Source: Aliarcobacter butzleri (GTDB lineage Bacteria > Campylobacterota > Campylobacteria > Campylobacterales > Arcobacteraceae). Taken from it: a DNA stretch of 64,000 bases. The stretch's first letter is position 1. Each line of letters opens with the position of its first letter. The notes under the pieces are model-generated. The model saw only the letters and a program-made list of their open reading frames with translations, was not told where the DNA came from and searched no databases. The position numbers and the translations under genes are program-made. This document shows positions 27,820 through 37,702 of this stretch, in pieces. The stretch covers positions 62,001 through 126,000 of the forward strand of contig NZ_LT906455.1 in assembly GCF_900187115.1 (NCBI RefSeq), read 5' to 3'.

Positions 27820-29099
27820 TATAAGCTTCTTGGGTCTGTAATATATCCAGAAATTGCAGATGCTGCAGCAACAGCACTATTTGCTAAATAGATTTTTGAA
27901 CTTCTGCTTCCCATTCTTCCAACAAAGTTTCTATTTGTTGTAGAGATACATACTTCGTTATCTCCTAAAATTCCCATATATCCACCTAAACATGCTCCAC
28001 ATGTAGGATTTGAAACAACTGCACCTGCATCAACTAAAGTATCAATATAACCTAGTTTTGTTGCTTCTCTTAATATTTTTTGAGTTCCTGGCGTTAAGAT
28101 AAGTCTTACATGACGAGCAACTTTTTGTCCTGCCAAAATTTCAGCAGCAATTTTAAAATCACTTAATCTTCCATTTGTACATGAACCTATAAATACTTGG
28201 TCAACTTTAATATTATCAGAAACTGCTTGAGAAACTGAGTGACCATTTGATGGTAAATATGGATATGCAATAACTGGTTCTAATTTAGCAACATCTATTT
28301 CAATTACTTGACAATAATTTGCATCTTCATCAGAATAATGAATTTTTGGTTCAGCTCTTAATCCACCATTTGCCTCACCTACTTTATCTAAAAACTCTTT
28401 TGTAATTTCATCGTAAGCAACGATACCATTTTTTGCACCTGCTTCAATAGCCATATTACATAAAGAGAATCTATCATCCATTGATAAATATTGGATTGTA
28501 TCACCTGTAAATTCTAAAGCTTTATATAAAGCTCCATCAACACCTAAAATTCTAATAATTTCTAAGATTAAATCTTTTCCAGTTACAAATGGTGCTGGTT
28601 TACCTTTGAATATAACTTTGATTGATTCTGGAACTTTAAACCAGTTACCACCAGTAATCATTCCAAATGAAATATCTGTTGAACCCATACCTGTACTAAA
28701 TGCTCCTAAAGCACCATGTGTACATGTGTGAGAATCTGCACCAATAATTACATCACCAGGAATTACTAAACCTTTTTCAGGTAAAAGTGCGTGTTCAATT
28801 CCCATATCTTTTTCATCAAAAAAGTTTTTTAAATTATGTTTTAAAGCAAAATCTCTAGAAATTTTTGCTTGATTTGCACTAGCTATATCTTTTGCTGGGA
28901 TAAAGTGATCTAAAACTATTGCAAAACCATCTGGATTTGCTAGTTTTTCAAAACCACCCTCTTCAAATGCTCTAATTGAAATTGGAGTTGTAATATCATT
29001 TCCAATTACCATATCGATTGGACTTCTTACGATTTCTCCCGCATAAACTTTTTTCCCTGCATGTTCACTAAAAATTTTTTCCGTTATTGTTTGACCCAT
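27819..29099 (-). CDS. leuC: 3-isopropylmalate dehydratase large subunit
   Basis: Aconitase-family enzyme that isomerises 2- to 3-isopropylmalate in leucine synthesis, with LeuD. The [4Fe-4S] cysteines are in GSCTNGR and NPTCGACLGG, and GADSHTCTHGALGAF is the substrate-loop motif. At 426 residues it is the shorter, HacA-like type. AGGAA precedes the ATG at 29099. No leuD is in the window. Confidence 0.92.
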   Translation of the reverse strand: MGQTITEKIFSEHAGKKVYAGEIVRSPIDMVIGNDITTPISIRAFEEGGFEKLANPDGFAIVLDHFIPAKDIASANQAKISRDFALKHNLKNFFDEKDMGIEHALLPEKGLVIPGDVIIGADSHTCTHGALGAFSTGMGSTDISFGMITGGNWFKVPESIKVIFKGKPAPFVTGKDLILEIIRILGVDGALYKALEFTGDTIQYLSMDDRFSLCNMAIEAGAKNGIVAYDEITKEFLDKVGEANGGLRAEPKIHYSDEDANYCQVIEIDVAKLEPVIAYPYLPSNGHSVSQAVSDNIKVDQVFIGSCTNGRLSDFKIAAEILAGQKVARHVRLILTPGTQKILREATKLGYIDTLVDAGAVVSNPTCGACLGGYMGILGDNEVCISTTNRNFVGRMGSRSSKIYLANSAVAAASAISGYITDPRSL

Positions 29100-29167
29100 A
29101 TTTTTTCCTAATATATTTTTAGACTTTGTCTTGGATTATATCGAAATTTATTTAAAGCTATTCAAAA

Positions 29168-29632
29168 CTAAGATTTTATCTCTTTATCTTTTTTTGATTG
29201 TCTTAGCTGTTTATAGATGATTATCACTACTGCTAAATCTATTATTACATCTGCAAAATTAAAAATTGCAAATTCAAAACCATAGTGCCAATAGAAGTAA
29301 TCAACAACTGCACCATAAGTAAATCTATCTAAAATATTTGATAAACCACCTGCATATAAAAGTGCAATTGGAAGGTAATATTCTTTGAAGACATCTCTGT
29401 TTTTCAGTAAATATAAAGTTGCTAGTATCACGATAACTAATTGGATATATTTTAGATTTTGATCTAAAAATGAAAACATAGAGAAAGCTACACCATAGTT
29501 ATATGCAAGTTTTAAAGACATATATGGTCCATCAACATCCCAAGCTAAATTTGCAAATCCAAACTTAACGATTTGGTCTATTATAAAAACAACAACAAAG
29601 ATTGTTGTTGCTAGTTTTAGCTCTCTTCTCAT
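29168..29632 (-). CDS. lspA: Lipoprotein signal peptidase
   Basis: Inner-membrane aspartyl protease that removes the signal of prolipoproteins after lipidation. The 154 residues have four membrane helices and both catalytic Asp motifs: GGLSNILDR and FNFADVIID. It overlaps glmM by four bases (ATGA). Confidence 0.93.
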   Translation of the reverse strand: MRRELKLATTIFVVVFIIDQIVKFGFANLAWDVDGPYMSLKLAYNYGVAFSMFSFLDQNLKYIQLVIVILATLYLLKNRDVFKEYYLPIALLYAGGLSNILDRFTYGAVVDYFYWHYGFEFAIFNFADVIIDLAVVIIIYKQLRQSKKDKEIKS

Positions 29633-30963
29633 AGGGCTTTTTTGAAAAATGCAATTAGTGTTTGCATTGCATCTTCTACATCTTTTTTATTTTTACCTTC
29701 AAGTAAAAGTCTGATTTTATTCTCTGTTCCAGAGTATCTGATCAAATCTCTTAAACCTTTTTGTCTAATTGGTTTTAAAACTTCTTCTAGTCCAGTGATT
29801 TGTTCTAAAGGAATTTTTTCCGTAACTTTCATATTATGTAAAATTTGAGGATATAAACTAAATGGATTTAAAATCTCACTTGCTTTTTTACCTGATTTTA
29901 TAATTAGTGCTAAAACTTGTAAAGCAGAAGCCAATCCATCTCCAGTTTTTGCAATATCAGAGAAGATTATATGTCCACTTTGTTCTCCTCCAAAATTTAT
30001 ACCTTTTTCTTTCATAACTTCTAAAACGTATTTATCACCAACATTTGATCTAAATAAAGAAATTTTATTTTTTTGTAAATAATCTTCTAATGCTTTATTT
30101 GACATAACTGTCGCTACACAAGCATCACCTTTTAAAAGATTTTCATTTTTTAAATAAACACTCAGCGCTCCAAGAAGGTTATCTCCATCGACAATTTCAC
30201 CTTTTTCATCAATCACAACCAATCTATCAGCATCACCATCAAGTGCAAGTCCAATATCAGCTCGATACTCTTTTACTAAATTAGAAACAGTTTCAGGATG
30301 CATTGCTCCACAATTTTCATTTATATTGAAACCATTTGGTTTATTGTTGATTGTTATAACATCTGCGCCAAGTTCTTCTAAAATTGTTGGACCTACTTTG
30401 TAAGCAGCACCATTTGCACAATCAAGAATTATTCTTAAACCTTTTAATGTTAGATTTTTCGGAAAAGAGCTCTTTATTGCAACTATGTATCTTCCAATAA
30501 CATCATCTATTCTTTTTGAAGAACCAATATCTCTACCAGTAACTTGTTCGCTTTGCATTAAATCCATATCATTAAATATGTTTTCGATTTCTTCTTCACA
30601 AGTTGTATTTAATTTATTTCCATGATTATCGAAAAATTTTATACCATTGTCTTCAAAAGGATTGTGTGAAGCACTTATCATAATTCCAGCATCACATCTC
30701 ATACTTTCAGTCAAATATGCAATTGCTGGAGTGGGCATTGGTCCTATTTGTATAACATCATATCCAACAGCAGTTAATCCGCTAACAAGGGCATTTTCAA
30801 TCATATAGCCACTTCTTCTAGTATCTTTTCCTACAAGTATTTTATTTGTTGTAGAATGCTTTCTAAAATAAATACCTGCAGCTTTTGCTAATTTTAAAAC
30901 AGTAATAGCATCTAAAAAATCACCTGCTTTTCCTCTAACACCATCAGTTCCGAATAGTTTCAT
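29629..30963 (-). CDS. glmM: Phosphoglucosamine mutase
   Basis: Converts glucosamine-6-phosphate to glucosamine-1-phosphate for peptidoglycan and LPS. The 444 residues show the start [11 protein letters not shown], the phosphoserine loop [13 protein letters not shown], the metal loop DGDADR and the C-terminal [16 protein letters not shown] precedes the ATG. It pairs with lspA, as in other Campylobacterota. Confidence 0.95.
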   Translation of the reverse strand: MKLFGTDGVRGKAGDFLDAITVLKLAKAAGIYFRKHSTTNKILVGKDTRRSGYMIENALVSGLTAVGYDVIQIGPMPTPAIAYLTESMRCDAGIMISASHNPFEDNGIKFFDNHGNKLNTTCEEEIENIFNDMDLMQSEQVTGRDIGSSKRIDDVIGRYIVAIKSSFPKNLTLKGLRIILDCANGAAYKVGPTILEELGADVITINNKPNGFNINENCGAMHPETVSNLVKEYRADIGLALDGDADRLVVIDEKGEIVDGDNLLGALSVYLKNENLLKGDACVATVMSNKALEDYLQKNKISLFRSNVGDKYVLEVMKEKGINFGGEQSGHIIFSDIAKTGDGLASALQVLALIIKSGKKASEILNPFSLYPQILHNMKVTEKIPLEQITGLEEVLKPIRQKGLRDLIRYSGTENKIRLLLEGKNKKDVEDAMQTLIAFFKKAL

Positions 30964-31046
30964 TAAATCTTCCTAAAATTAAACTCAATTTAAGTTATAT
31001 TGGGTAATATTCTATCCTTTAAATTTTTACAAAGAGGTTAAATAAA

Positions 31047-31307
31047 ATGGCAAATCATAAATCTTGCGAAAAAAGAGCTAGACAAACGGTTGTTAAGACT
31101 GAAAGAAATAGATTCTACAAAACAAGAATCAAAAATGTTACAAAAAGTGTATTATCTGCAGTAGAACTTGCTGATAAAGAAAAAGCTGTTGAAGCTATGA
31201 AAGCTGCAAATCAATATTTCCACCACTGCGTTTCAAAAGGTATTTTGAAAAAAGGTACTGCTTCTAGAAAAGTAAGTAGATTACAATTAAAAGTAAACGC
31301 TATATAA
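31047..31307 (+). CDS. rpsT: 30S ribosomal protein S20
   Basis: A basic helical protein of 86 residues ([14 protein letters not shown], then [16 protein letters not shown]) that binds 16S rRNA. Divergent from glmM; prfA follows four bases on. Confidence 0.95.
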   Translation: MANHKSCEKRARQTVVKTERNRFYKTRIKNVTKSVLSAVELADKEKAVEAMKAANQYFHHCVSKGILKKGTASRKVSRLQLKVNAI

Positions 31308-31310
31308 TTA

Positions 31311-32378
31311 ATGTTAAAAGACAAACTTCAACCATTTATCAATAGATTCGAAGAAATCAATCAATTATTGATGTCTTCTGAAATAACTAGTGATATAAAA
31401 AGAATGACTGATTTATCAAAAGAACAATCAAGCATTCAACCTATTGTTTCTAAAGCAAAAGAGTATATAAAAGTACTTGAAGATATCGAAGAAAATAAGC
31501 TTATGTTAGATGATCCTGAACTTGGTGATTTAGCAAAAGAAGAATTAAAAGAGTTAGAAACAAGAAAACCAGAATTAGAAGAAGAGATAAAAGTTCTAAT
31601 GATTCCAAAAGATCCAAATGATGATAGAAATATCTATTTGGAATTAAGAGCTGGAACTGGTGGTGATGAAGCTGCTATATTTGTGGGTGATTTATTTAGA
31701 GCTTATTTAAGATATGCAGAAAACAATGGTTGGAAAGTTGAAATAATGAGTTCAAGCGATAGCGAATCTGGTGGTTATAAGGAAATAGTTATTCTTGTAA
31801 AAGGTGACCATGTATATTCAAAATTAAAATTTGAAGGTGGTACACACAGAGTTCAAAGGGTTCCTGCTACTGAATCTCAAGGAAGAGTTCACACTTCAGC
31901 AATTACTGTTGCAGTTATGCCAGAAGTTGATGATGTTGAAATCGAAATAAATGAGAATGATTTAAAAATTGATGTTATGAGAGCCAGTGGAAATGGTGGA
32001 CAATCTGTAAATACTACAGACTCGGCTGTTAGAATCACTCATATTCCATCTGGTATTGTAGTTACTAACCAAGACCAAAAATCTCAACATAAAAATAAAG
32101 ATAGAGCTTTAAAAGTTTTAAAAGCAAAACTTTATGAAATTGAGATGGAAAAGAAAATGGAAGCAGAAGGGGCTACAAGAAAAGAACAAGTAGGTACTGG
32201 TGATAGAAGTGGAAGAATTAGAACATATAATTATCCACAAAATAGAATTAGTGACCATAGAATAAACTTGACTTTATATAGACTTGATTACATCATGAAT
32301 GATGGTTTATTTGGTGAAGTAATTGATCCTCTTATTGCTGATCATCAATCTAAACTTATCGAAGCTAATGGATTATAA
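31311..32378 (+). CDS. prfA: Peptide chain release factor 1
   Basis: Releases the peptide at UAA and UAG codons. The 355 residues carry the RF1 tripeptide PAT (in [10 protein letters not shown]) for stop-codon reading and the catalytic GGQ in [16 protein letters not shown]. The ATG is only three bases after the rpsT stop with no clear Shine-Dalgarno, so it likely depends on coupling to rpsT translation. Confidence 0.95.
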   Translation: MLKDKLQPFINRFEEINQLLMSSEITSDIKRMTDLSKEQSSIQPIVSKAKEYIKVLEDIEENKLMLDDPELGDLAKEELKELETRKPELEEEIKVLMIPKDPNDDRNIYLELRAGTGGDEAAIFVGDLFRAYLRYAENNGWKVEIMSSSDSESGGYKEIVILVKGDHVYSKLKFEGGTHRVQRVPATESQGRVHTSAITVAVMPEVDDVEIEINENDLKIDVMRASGNGGQSVNTTDSAVRITHIPSGIVVTNQDQKSQHKNKDRALKVLKAKLYEIEMEKKMEAEGATRKEQVGTGDRSGRIRTYNYPQNRISDHRINLTLYRLDYIMNDGLFGEVIDPLIADHQSKLIEANGL

Positions 32379-32396
32379 ATCTATTAGCTTTTTTTT
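32363..32396 (+). terminator. Intrinsic terminator overlapping the prfA stop
   Basis: An 11-bp stem (AGCTAATGGAT with ATCTATTAGCT, one G-T pair) around a TATAA loop, then eight T. The stem begins inside the prfA coding region. Confidence 0.75.
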
Positions 32397-32398
32397 AT

Positions 32399-32587
32399 AT
32401 GATAGAACTAAATACAACTTATATTCACTACAAAAATAAAAAAACTTATATCTCTTTAGATTTCTGCAAAATACAAGAAAATGATGTTTGGGTAAAAGCA
32501 GTTATTTATAAACCCCAAGATAACGAAGAACTTTTCGTAAGAACTTATCAAGAATTTCAAGAAAAATTTATTAAACAAACAAATTAA
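32399..32587 (+). CDS. DUF1653-like small protein
   Basis: A 62-residue protein resembling the DUF1653 domain: an aromatic start YIHYKNKKTY, a central VKAVIYKP strand and the LFVRTYQEFQEKF end typical of that domain's YxxLWVRPxxxF pattern. Function unknown. It begins directly after the prfA terminator, so the ATG is nearly at the end of the T run; translation signals are weak. Confidence 0.55.
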   Translation: MIELNTTYIHYKNKKTYISLDFCKIQENDVWVKAVIYKPQDNEELFVRTYQEFQEKFIKQTN

Positions 32588-32599
32588 CTACTTTTTACA

Positions 32600-32617
32600 G
32601 TAACCAAAATGTAATCA
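32600..32617 (+). promoter_or_regulatory. Candidate Pho box upstream of pstS
   Basis: Direct repeat GTAACCA-AAAT-GTAATCA with 11-base spacing, 46 bases before the pstS ATG. The same pattern occurs before pstC at 35515 and nowhere else that I noticed. A PhoB-like regulator is encoded in the same locus. Confidence 0.6.
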
Positions 32618-32662
32618 ACAGTTATTAAACTTCCAATGTATAAAAATTTATTGGAGATAAAA

Positions 32663-33718
32663 ATGACTTTCAAAAAAACATCTATGGCTTTAATAGCAAG
32701 TGCATTATTAACAACTACATTAAGTGCAAGAGATCAAATTAAAATAGTTGGTTCATCAACTGTTTATCCTTTCTCATCTTCAGTGGCTGAAGAATTTGGT
32801 GCAACAACAAAATTTCCAACTCCTGTTGTAGAATCAACTGGAACTGGTGGTGGAATGAAACTATTTTGTGCAGGAGTTGATTTAAATACTCCAGATATTG
32901 CAAATGCTTCGAGAAAAATGAAAGATAAAGAGTTTGAAACTTGTAAAGAAAATGGTGTTACAGATATAACTGAAGCATTAATTGGATTTGATGGTATTGC
33001 TATTGCACAATCAACAAAAGTAAAAAGTTTTAATGTAACAAAAGAGCAATTAGCTTTAGCAGTTGCTGAAGAAGTTCCATCAAAAGATGGTAAAACATTA
33101 ATTAAAAATCCATATAAAAAATGGTCAGATATTGATGCATCTTTACCTAATAGAGAAATTATTGTTTATGGACCACCAAAATCATCTGGTACAAGAGATT
33201 CTTTTGAAGAGTTAGTATTACAACACGTATTTGAAAAAATGGCAGTATATACTGATTTATTTAAAAAAGATGAAAATGCTAACAAAAAATATAAAGCATA
33301 TTCAGTTATAAGAACTGATGGAGTTTATGTAGAATCTGGTGAAAATGATAATTTAATCGTGCAAAAACTTACAAAAAATGAAGCTGCAATTGGTATTTTT
33401 GGATATTCATTCTTAGCAGAAAATAAAGATAAAGTTTTAGGAATTACAGTTGATAATATTTCACCAACAGTTGAAACTATTGCAAGTGGAAAATATCCAG
33501 TTGCTAGATCTATGTATTTTTATATCAAAAATCAACACTCTAAAGATGTTCCAGCTTTAAAAGAGTATACAAATCTTTTTATGTCTGAAAAAATGATAGG
33601 TGATGATGGAATTTTAAGTGAACTTGGACTTATTCCTTTAACAAGTGATGTAAGAAGTAAAGCAAGAAATAAAGTTCTAAATAGTGAAAAATTAACAATA
33701 GAAGAATTAAAACACTAA
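32663..33718 (+). CDS. pstS: Phosphate ABC transporter binding protein PstS
   Basis: Periplasmic phosphate receptor of the PstSCAB importer, 351 residues with a signal ending LSA. IVGSSTVYPFS binds phosphate at the first helix, and a later PPKSSGTRDSFEEL gives the second ligand loop. A longer frame opens at 32636, but the ATG at 32663 has GGAG at proper spacing and begins the signal. A Pho-box-like repeat lies upstream and a hairpin terminator directly downstream, so PstS is expected in excess over the permease. Confidence 0.93.
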   Translation: MTFKKTSMALIASALLTTTLSARDQIKIVGSSTVYPFSSSVAEEFGATTKFPTPVVESTGTGGGMKLFCAGVDLNTPDIANASRKMKDKEFETCKENGVTDITEALIGFDGIAIAQSTKVKSFNVTKEQLALAVAEEVPSKDGKTLIKNPYKKWSDIDASLPNREIIVYGPPKSSGTRDSFEELVLQHVFEKMAVYTDLFKKDENANKKYKAYSVIRTDGVYVESGENDNLIVQKLTKNEAAIGIFGYSFLAENKDKVLGITVDNISPTVETIASGKYPVARSMYFYIKNQHSKDVPALKEYTNLFMSEKMIGDDGILSELGLIPLTSDVRSKARNKVLNSEKLTIEELKH

Positions 33719-33727
33719 AACAAAAAA

Positions 33728-33753
33728 TAAAAAGAAGTTATAACTTCTTTTTA
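33728..33753 (+). terminator. Intrinsic terminator/attenuator after pstS
   Basis: An 11-bp stem TAAAAAGAAGT/ACTTCTTTTTA with a TATA loop. It separates pstS from the rest of the cluster. Confidence 0.75.
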
Positions 33754-33787
33754 TTTACTCTTTTTAAAAATTTCATTTAGGAAACTC

Positions 33788-35518
33788 ATGCCAAATTGGA
33801 CTGAAATAATAGAAAAATTAGATTATGCTTTTCAGCCTATAATTTACTCTCACAGTGGCAAAATTTATGCTGTAGAAGCACTACTTAGAAATGTTAATGA
33901 AATACCAGGATTGATGAGTATTGATGACTTATTTGATTTAGCATTTAATGATGATTATTTATATGAATTGGATTTACAGTTAAGAGAAAAAGCAATAAGC
34001 AAATTTGGAAAAATAAAACAAAGCAATTTGAAACTTTTTTATAATTTAGACAATAGAATAATTTATAACAAAAACTATTCTCAAGGAAATACTGCAAAAA
34101 TACTAAAAAAGTATAACTTGAACAAAGATAGTATTTGTTTTGAATTAAGTGAAAAAGGTACAGCAATAGAGCAAAATGCTTTATCAACAATGTTACAAAG
34201 ATACAAAGAAAGTGGTTACAAAATAGCTATTGATGATTTTGGAATAGGTGTTTCAGGACTTAAACTTTTGTATTTTAGTGAAGCACATATTATAAAACTT
34301 GATAGATTTTTTATTACAAATATTGACCAAGATTCTAAGAAAAAACTTTTTTGTTCTTCGATAATTGAAATGGCTCATATTATGGGAATGCAAGTAATTG
34401 CTGAAGGTATAGAAACAGCAAAAGAGTTTTATACTTGTAAGGATATTGGAGCAGATTTTATACAAGGATATTTAGTTCAAAAACCAACAACAAATATTGA
34501 TAAAATAGAAAAAATTTATAAAAATATCTACTCTTTGATATCTGAAGATAAAAGAGCAAGTCAGAAAAATTTTATTGATGAAAAATTTATAGAAAATATT
34601 TTACCTTTAAATGTAAATACCTCTTTATATGATTTATTTTTACATTTTAAAGAAAATACTAAAAGTCATTTTGTTCCTATAACTGATGAATTTGGAAATT
34701 TTTTAGGAATAATTTATGAAAGTGATATAAAAAAAATATCTTACTCTCAATATGGTTTATCTTTAGCTCAAAATAGAACATTTTCCTCAACATTATTAAA
34801 GTATATAAAACCAGCTTTAAGTGTTGAAATCTCTTGGGGAATTGATAAAATACTAGAAATTTATAATCTAAATTCAAATAATTCTTTGGGAATATTTATA
34901 ACATCTTCAGATAAATATATAGGATTTATAAATCTAAACTCTTTATTAACACTTTCTTATAAAAGAAATATTGAAATTGCTACAAATCAAAATCCTCTTA
35001 CAAAACTTCCTGGGAATAATCAAATAGAAAAATTTATAGATAAAAGTTTTAAGAAAAATCAAAAAGATATAACACACATAATTTATTTTGATTTTAATGA
35101 TTTTAAACCTTTCAATGATATTTATGGATTTAGACAAGGAGATAGAGCTATTTTAATATTCTCAGAACTTTTGCAAAAAAGATATTCAAAAGACTCTTTT
35201 ATCGCACATATTGGTGGAGATGATTTTTTTGTTGGACTAAAAAATAAAGACAAAGAAGATGTATTTGAATTGACATCAAATGTACAAGATGAATTTAGAA
35301 ATAGTGCAAAAAATATATATTCAAAAGAAGATAAAAAAAATGGTTTTATTATCTCAAAAGATAGATTCAATGAAAAAAGAAGATTTGAATTATTATCTGT
35401 TTCAGCTGCGATTATAGAGATAAATTCAAAATCTGATATTTCAAATTTTGATAACACTTTAAATATAGTAAAAAAAGCTTCAAAAAATTCAAAAAAACCA
35501 ATCTATAGTATTTTGTAA
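33788..35518 (+). CDS. EAL-CBS-GGDEF cyclic-di-GMP signalling protein inside the pst cluster
   Basis: Cytosolic 576-residue protein. The EAL phosphodiesterase domain (residues 10-240) keeps its metal and catalytic residues: EALLR at 30-34, NLDNR, ELSE, IDDFGIG, IKLDRF, AEGIE and QGYLVQKP. A CBS pair follows (about 260-395), and a C-terminal GGDEF domain carries GGDDF, with no RxxD inhibitory site before it. Dual or switchable activity is possible. It lies between pstS and pstC on the same strand with its own AGGA ribosome-binding site, suggesting a link of phosphate state (or nucleotide bound at CBS) to c-di-GMP. Confidence 0.9.
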   Translation: MPNWTEIIEKLDYAFQPIIYSHSGKIYAVEALLRNVNEIPGLMSIDDLFDLAFNDDYLYELDLQLREKAISKFGKIKQSNLKLFYNLDNRIIYNKNYSQGNTAKILKKYNLNKDSICFELSEKGTAIEQNALSTMLQRYKESGYKIAIDDFGIGVSGLKLLYFSEAHIIKLDRFFITNIDQDSKKKLFCSSIIEMAHIMGMQVIAEGIETAKEFYTCKDIGADFIQGYLVQKPTTNIDKIEKIYKNIYSLISEDKRASQKNFIDEKFIENILPLNVNTSLYDLFLHFKENTKSHFVPITDEFGNFLGIIYESDIKKISYSQYGLSLAQNRTFSSTLLKYIKPALSVEISWGIDKILEIYNLNSNNSLGIFITSSDKYIGFINLNSLLTLSYKRNIEIATNQNPLTKLPGNNQIEKFIDKSFKKNQKDITHIIYFDFNDFKPFNDIYGFRQGDRAILIFSELLQKRYSKDSFIAHIGGDDFFVGLKNKDKEDVFELTSNVQDEFRNSAKNIYSKEDKKNGFIISKDRFNEKRRFELLSVSAAIIEINSKSDISNFDNTLNIVKKASKNSKKPIYSIL

Positions 35519-35532
35519 CTATTTTGTAATCA
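35515..35532 (+). promoter_or_regulatory. Candidate Pho box upstream of pstC
   Basis: Direct repeat GTAACTA-TTTT-GTAATCA with 11-base spacing (each half preceded by TTTT) overlaps the stop of the EAL gene. TAGAAT at 35541 fits a -10 box eight bases beyond the repeat. Confidence 0.6.
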
Positions 35533-35576
35533 ACTTGCTTTAGAATTTTATGAAAATTAGCATAAAGGCAAAAGGG

Positions 35577-36506
35577 TTGAATAGTTTTGAATCACGAAAA
35601 AAACAAAGAGAACTCAACGAAAAATTAATAAAAATTGCACTTATATTCGCAGCTGCAATCTCAATATTAACTACTTTTGGAATTTTGTTTTCAATTTTAT
35701 TTGAAGCAATAGAGTTTTTTAAATTAAGAAGTTTCTGGTACTTTTTAACTGGAACAGTTTGGAGTCCAGGAGTTGTAGGAAGTCAATTTGGTGCATTACC
35801 GATTTTTGCAGGTACATTTGTAATAACAATTATAGCTTTACTTGTGGCAATTCCTATTGGTCTTGGAAGTGCAATTTATATGAGTGAATATGCAAGTCCA
35901 AAATTAAGAGATTATCTAAAACCTCTTTTAGAAGTTCTTGCAGGTATTCCAACTGTCGTTTATGGATTTTTTGCTGCTGTTACAGTTGCACCATTTGTTG
36001 TAAAAGTTGCAGCAATTTTTGGTTTGGAAGCTACATTTAACAGTGCATTAGCTTCAGGAATTGTTATGGGAATTATGATTATTCCTTTAGTTTCTTCACT
36101 TTCTGATGATGTTATAAAAGCAGTTCCAGATTCTCAAAGAAAAGCAGCTTTTGGACTTGGTATGACACATGGTGAAACTATTAAAAATATTGTTTTACCT
36201 TCAGCAATGCCAGGAATTATTTCAGCTTCACTTTTAGCTCTTTCACGTGCTCTTGGTGAAACGATGATTGTTGTTATGGCAGCAGGTTTAAGACCAAATC
36301 TTTCTTGGAATCCACTTGAAGATATGACAACAGTTACAGTTACAATAGTAAATTCTTTGGTTGGAGATTTTGAATTTAATTCTCCTGAAACTCTTTCTGC
36401 TTTTGCTTTAGGATTGATGTTGTTTATTGTAACTTTGATTTTAAATATGATTTCATTGTCAATGATAAGAAAATTTAAAGAAAAATATAAAGTGAATACA
36501 TTATGA
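35577..36506 (+). CDS. pstC: Phosphate ABC transporter permease PstC
   Basis: Inner-membrane permease with six predicted helices and the EAA-type cytoplasmic loop (AFGLGMTHGETIKNIVLPSAMPG). GIPTVVYGFFA is characteristic. An ATG at 35550 gives a product nine residues longer, but it has no ribosome-binding site and lies only four bases after the likely -10 box. The TTG at 35577 follows AAAGG by eight bases and sits inside the expected transcript, so I prefer it. The end overlaps pstA by four bases. Confidence 0.9.
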   Translation: MNSFESRKKQRELNEKLIKIALIFAAAISILTTFGILFSILFEAIEFFKLRSFWYFLTGTVWSPGVVGSQFGALPIFAGTFVITIIALLVAIPIGLGSAIYMSEYASPKLRDYLKPLLEVLAGIPTVVYGFFAAVTVAPFVVKVAAIFGLEATFNSALASGIVMGIMIIPLVSSLSDDVIKAVPDSQRKAAFGLGMTHGETIKNIVLPSAMPGIISASLLALSRALGETMIVVMAAGLRPNLSWNPLEDMTTVTVTIVNSLVGDFEFNSPETLSAFALGLMLFIVTLILNMISLSMIRKFKEKYKVNTL

Positions 36507-37687
36507 TGAAAAAGAAAAAAAACAAACAAAATAATCCATTTTATGACCCAACATTAAAAAGTAGACATACAAGCGCAGCTAGATTTAAGAAATTTACACT
36601 TACTTCTTTAATATTTTCAATTGCATTTTTGGCTTTTTTCCTTTTTGATATGATTACTAAAGGAGTACCAGCTTTTAATGTTGCATATGTAAAAATAGAT
36701 GTAACATTTAGTGAAAAATCTTTAGAAGATACAAGATTTGCTGTTGATAAAAAATATAAAGATATTGTATCAAGAGCTTGGCTTAGAGATATTCCAACTT
36801 TATTAAAACAAAATCCAGATTATATGAATACAACACAAAACCTTTGGGTTTTAGCTGATGATCAAGTTGACCAATATATAAAAAATCACAATAACAATCT
36901 AAAAGAAAAAGAGATTCTTATAGTAGATGAACTATATTCTCAAGGATTAATTGAAAAAAAATTTAATGCAATATTTTTCAAAAATGGTGATTCAAAAATA
37001 CCTGAATATGCAGGAATCTTTTCAGCAGTTATTGGTTCGATTTTAACTTTGATTATAACAATGCTTGTAGCATTTCCAATTGGAGTTATGACAGCTATTT
37101 ATCTTGAAGAGTTTGCAGGTGATAATAAATTTACAAGATTTATAGAAATAAATATTAATAATCTTGCAGCTATTCCATCTATTTTATTTGGACTTTTAGG
37201 GCTTGCAATATTTATAAACCTTTTTGGAATGCCAAGAAGTTCACCTTTAGTTGGAGGATTAACTCTAGCACTTATGACTTTACCAATTATAATAGTTAGT
37301 TCAAGAGCAGCACTTAGAGCAGTTCCTGATAGTATAAGACAAGCAGGATATGGTTTGGGATTAAATAAAATCCAAGTTACGCGAGATCACGTTTTACCTT
37401 TAGCATTTCCTGGGATTTTAACAGGTTCAATTATTGGTTTAGCCCAAGCAATGGGAGAAACAGCTCCTTTAATTATTATTGGAATGATTGCCTTTATTCC
37501 TGATGCTCCAACGATGGTTACTCAAGCTGCAACAGTTATGCCAGCACAACTATTTACTTGGGCAGGAATGCCAGAAGGTATGTATATAGAAAAAACAGCA
37601 GCAGGAATTTTGGTTTTATTAACAATCTTAATTTCATTAAATGCAATAGCAATTTATCTTAGAAAAAAATTAGAAGTAAAATGGTAA
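36503..37687 (+). CDS. pstA: Phosphate ABC transporter permease PstA with enlarged periplasmic loop
   Basis: Second Pst permease, 394 residues, about 100 longer than E. coli PstA. The extra part is a charged, probably periplasmic segment between the first membrane helix (near residue 35-50) and the core (residues 60-165 roughly). The core has NNLAAIPSILFGLLG and the EAA-loop AGYGLGLNKIQVTRDHVLPLA (motif truncated here: AGYGLGLNKIQ). It overlaps pstC and is 15 bases before pstB. Confidence 0.92.
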   Translation: MMKKKKNKQNNPFYDPTLKSRHTSAARFKKFTLTSLIFSIAFLAFFLFDMITKGVPAFNVAYVKIDVTFSEKSLEDTRFAVDKKYKDIVSRAWLRDIPTLLKQNPDYMNTTQNLWVLADDQVDQYIKNHNNNLKEKEILIVDELYSQGLIEKKFNAIFFKNGDSKIPEYAGIFSAVIGSILTLIITMLVAFPIGVMTAIYLEEFAGDNKFTRFIEININNLAAIPSILFGLLGLAIFINLFGMPRSSPLVGGLTLALMTLPIIIVSSRAALRAVPDSIRQAGYGLGLNKIQVTRDHVLPLAFPGILTGSIIGLAQAMGETAPLIIIGMIAFIPDAPTMVTQAATVMPAQLFTWAGMPEGMYIEKTAAGILVLLTILISLNAIAIYLRKKLEVKW

Positions 37688-37702
37688 AAGGAAAAAATAA
37701 AA

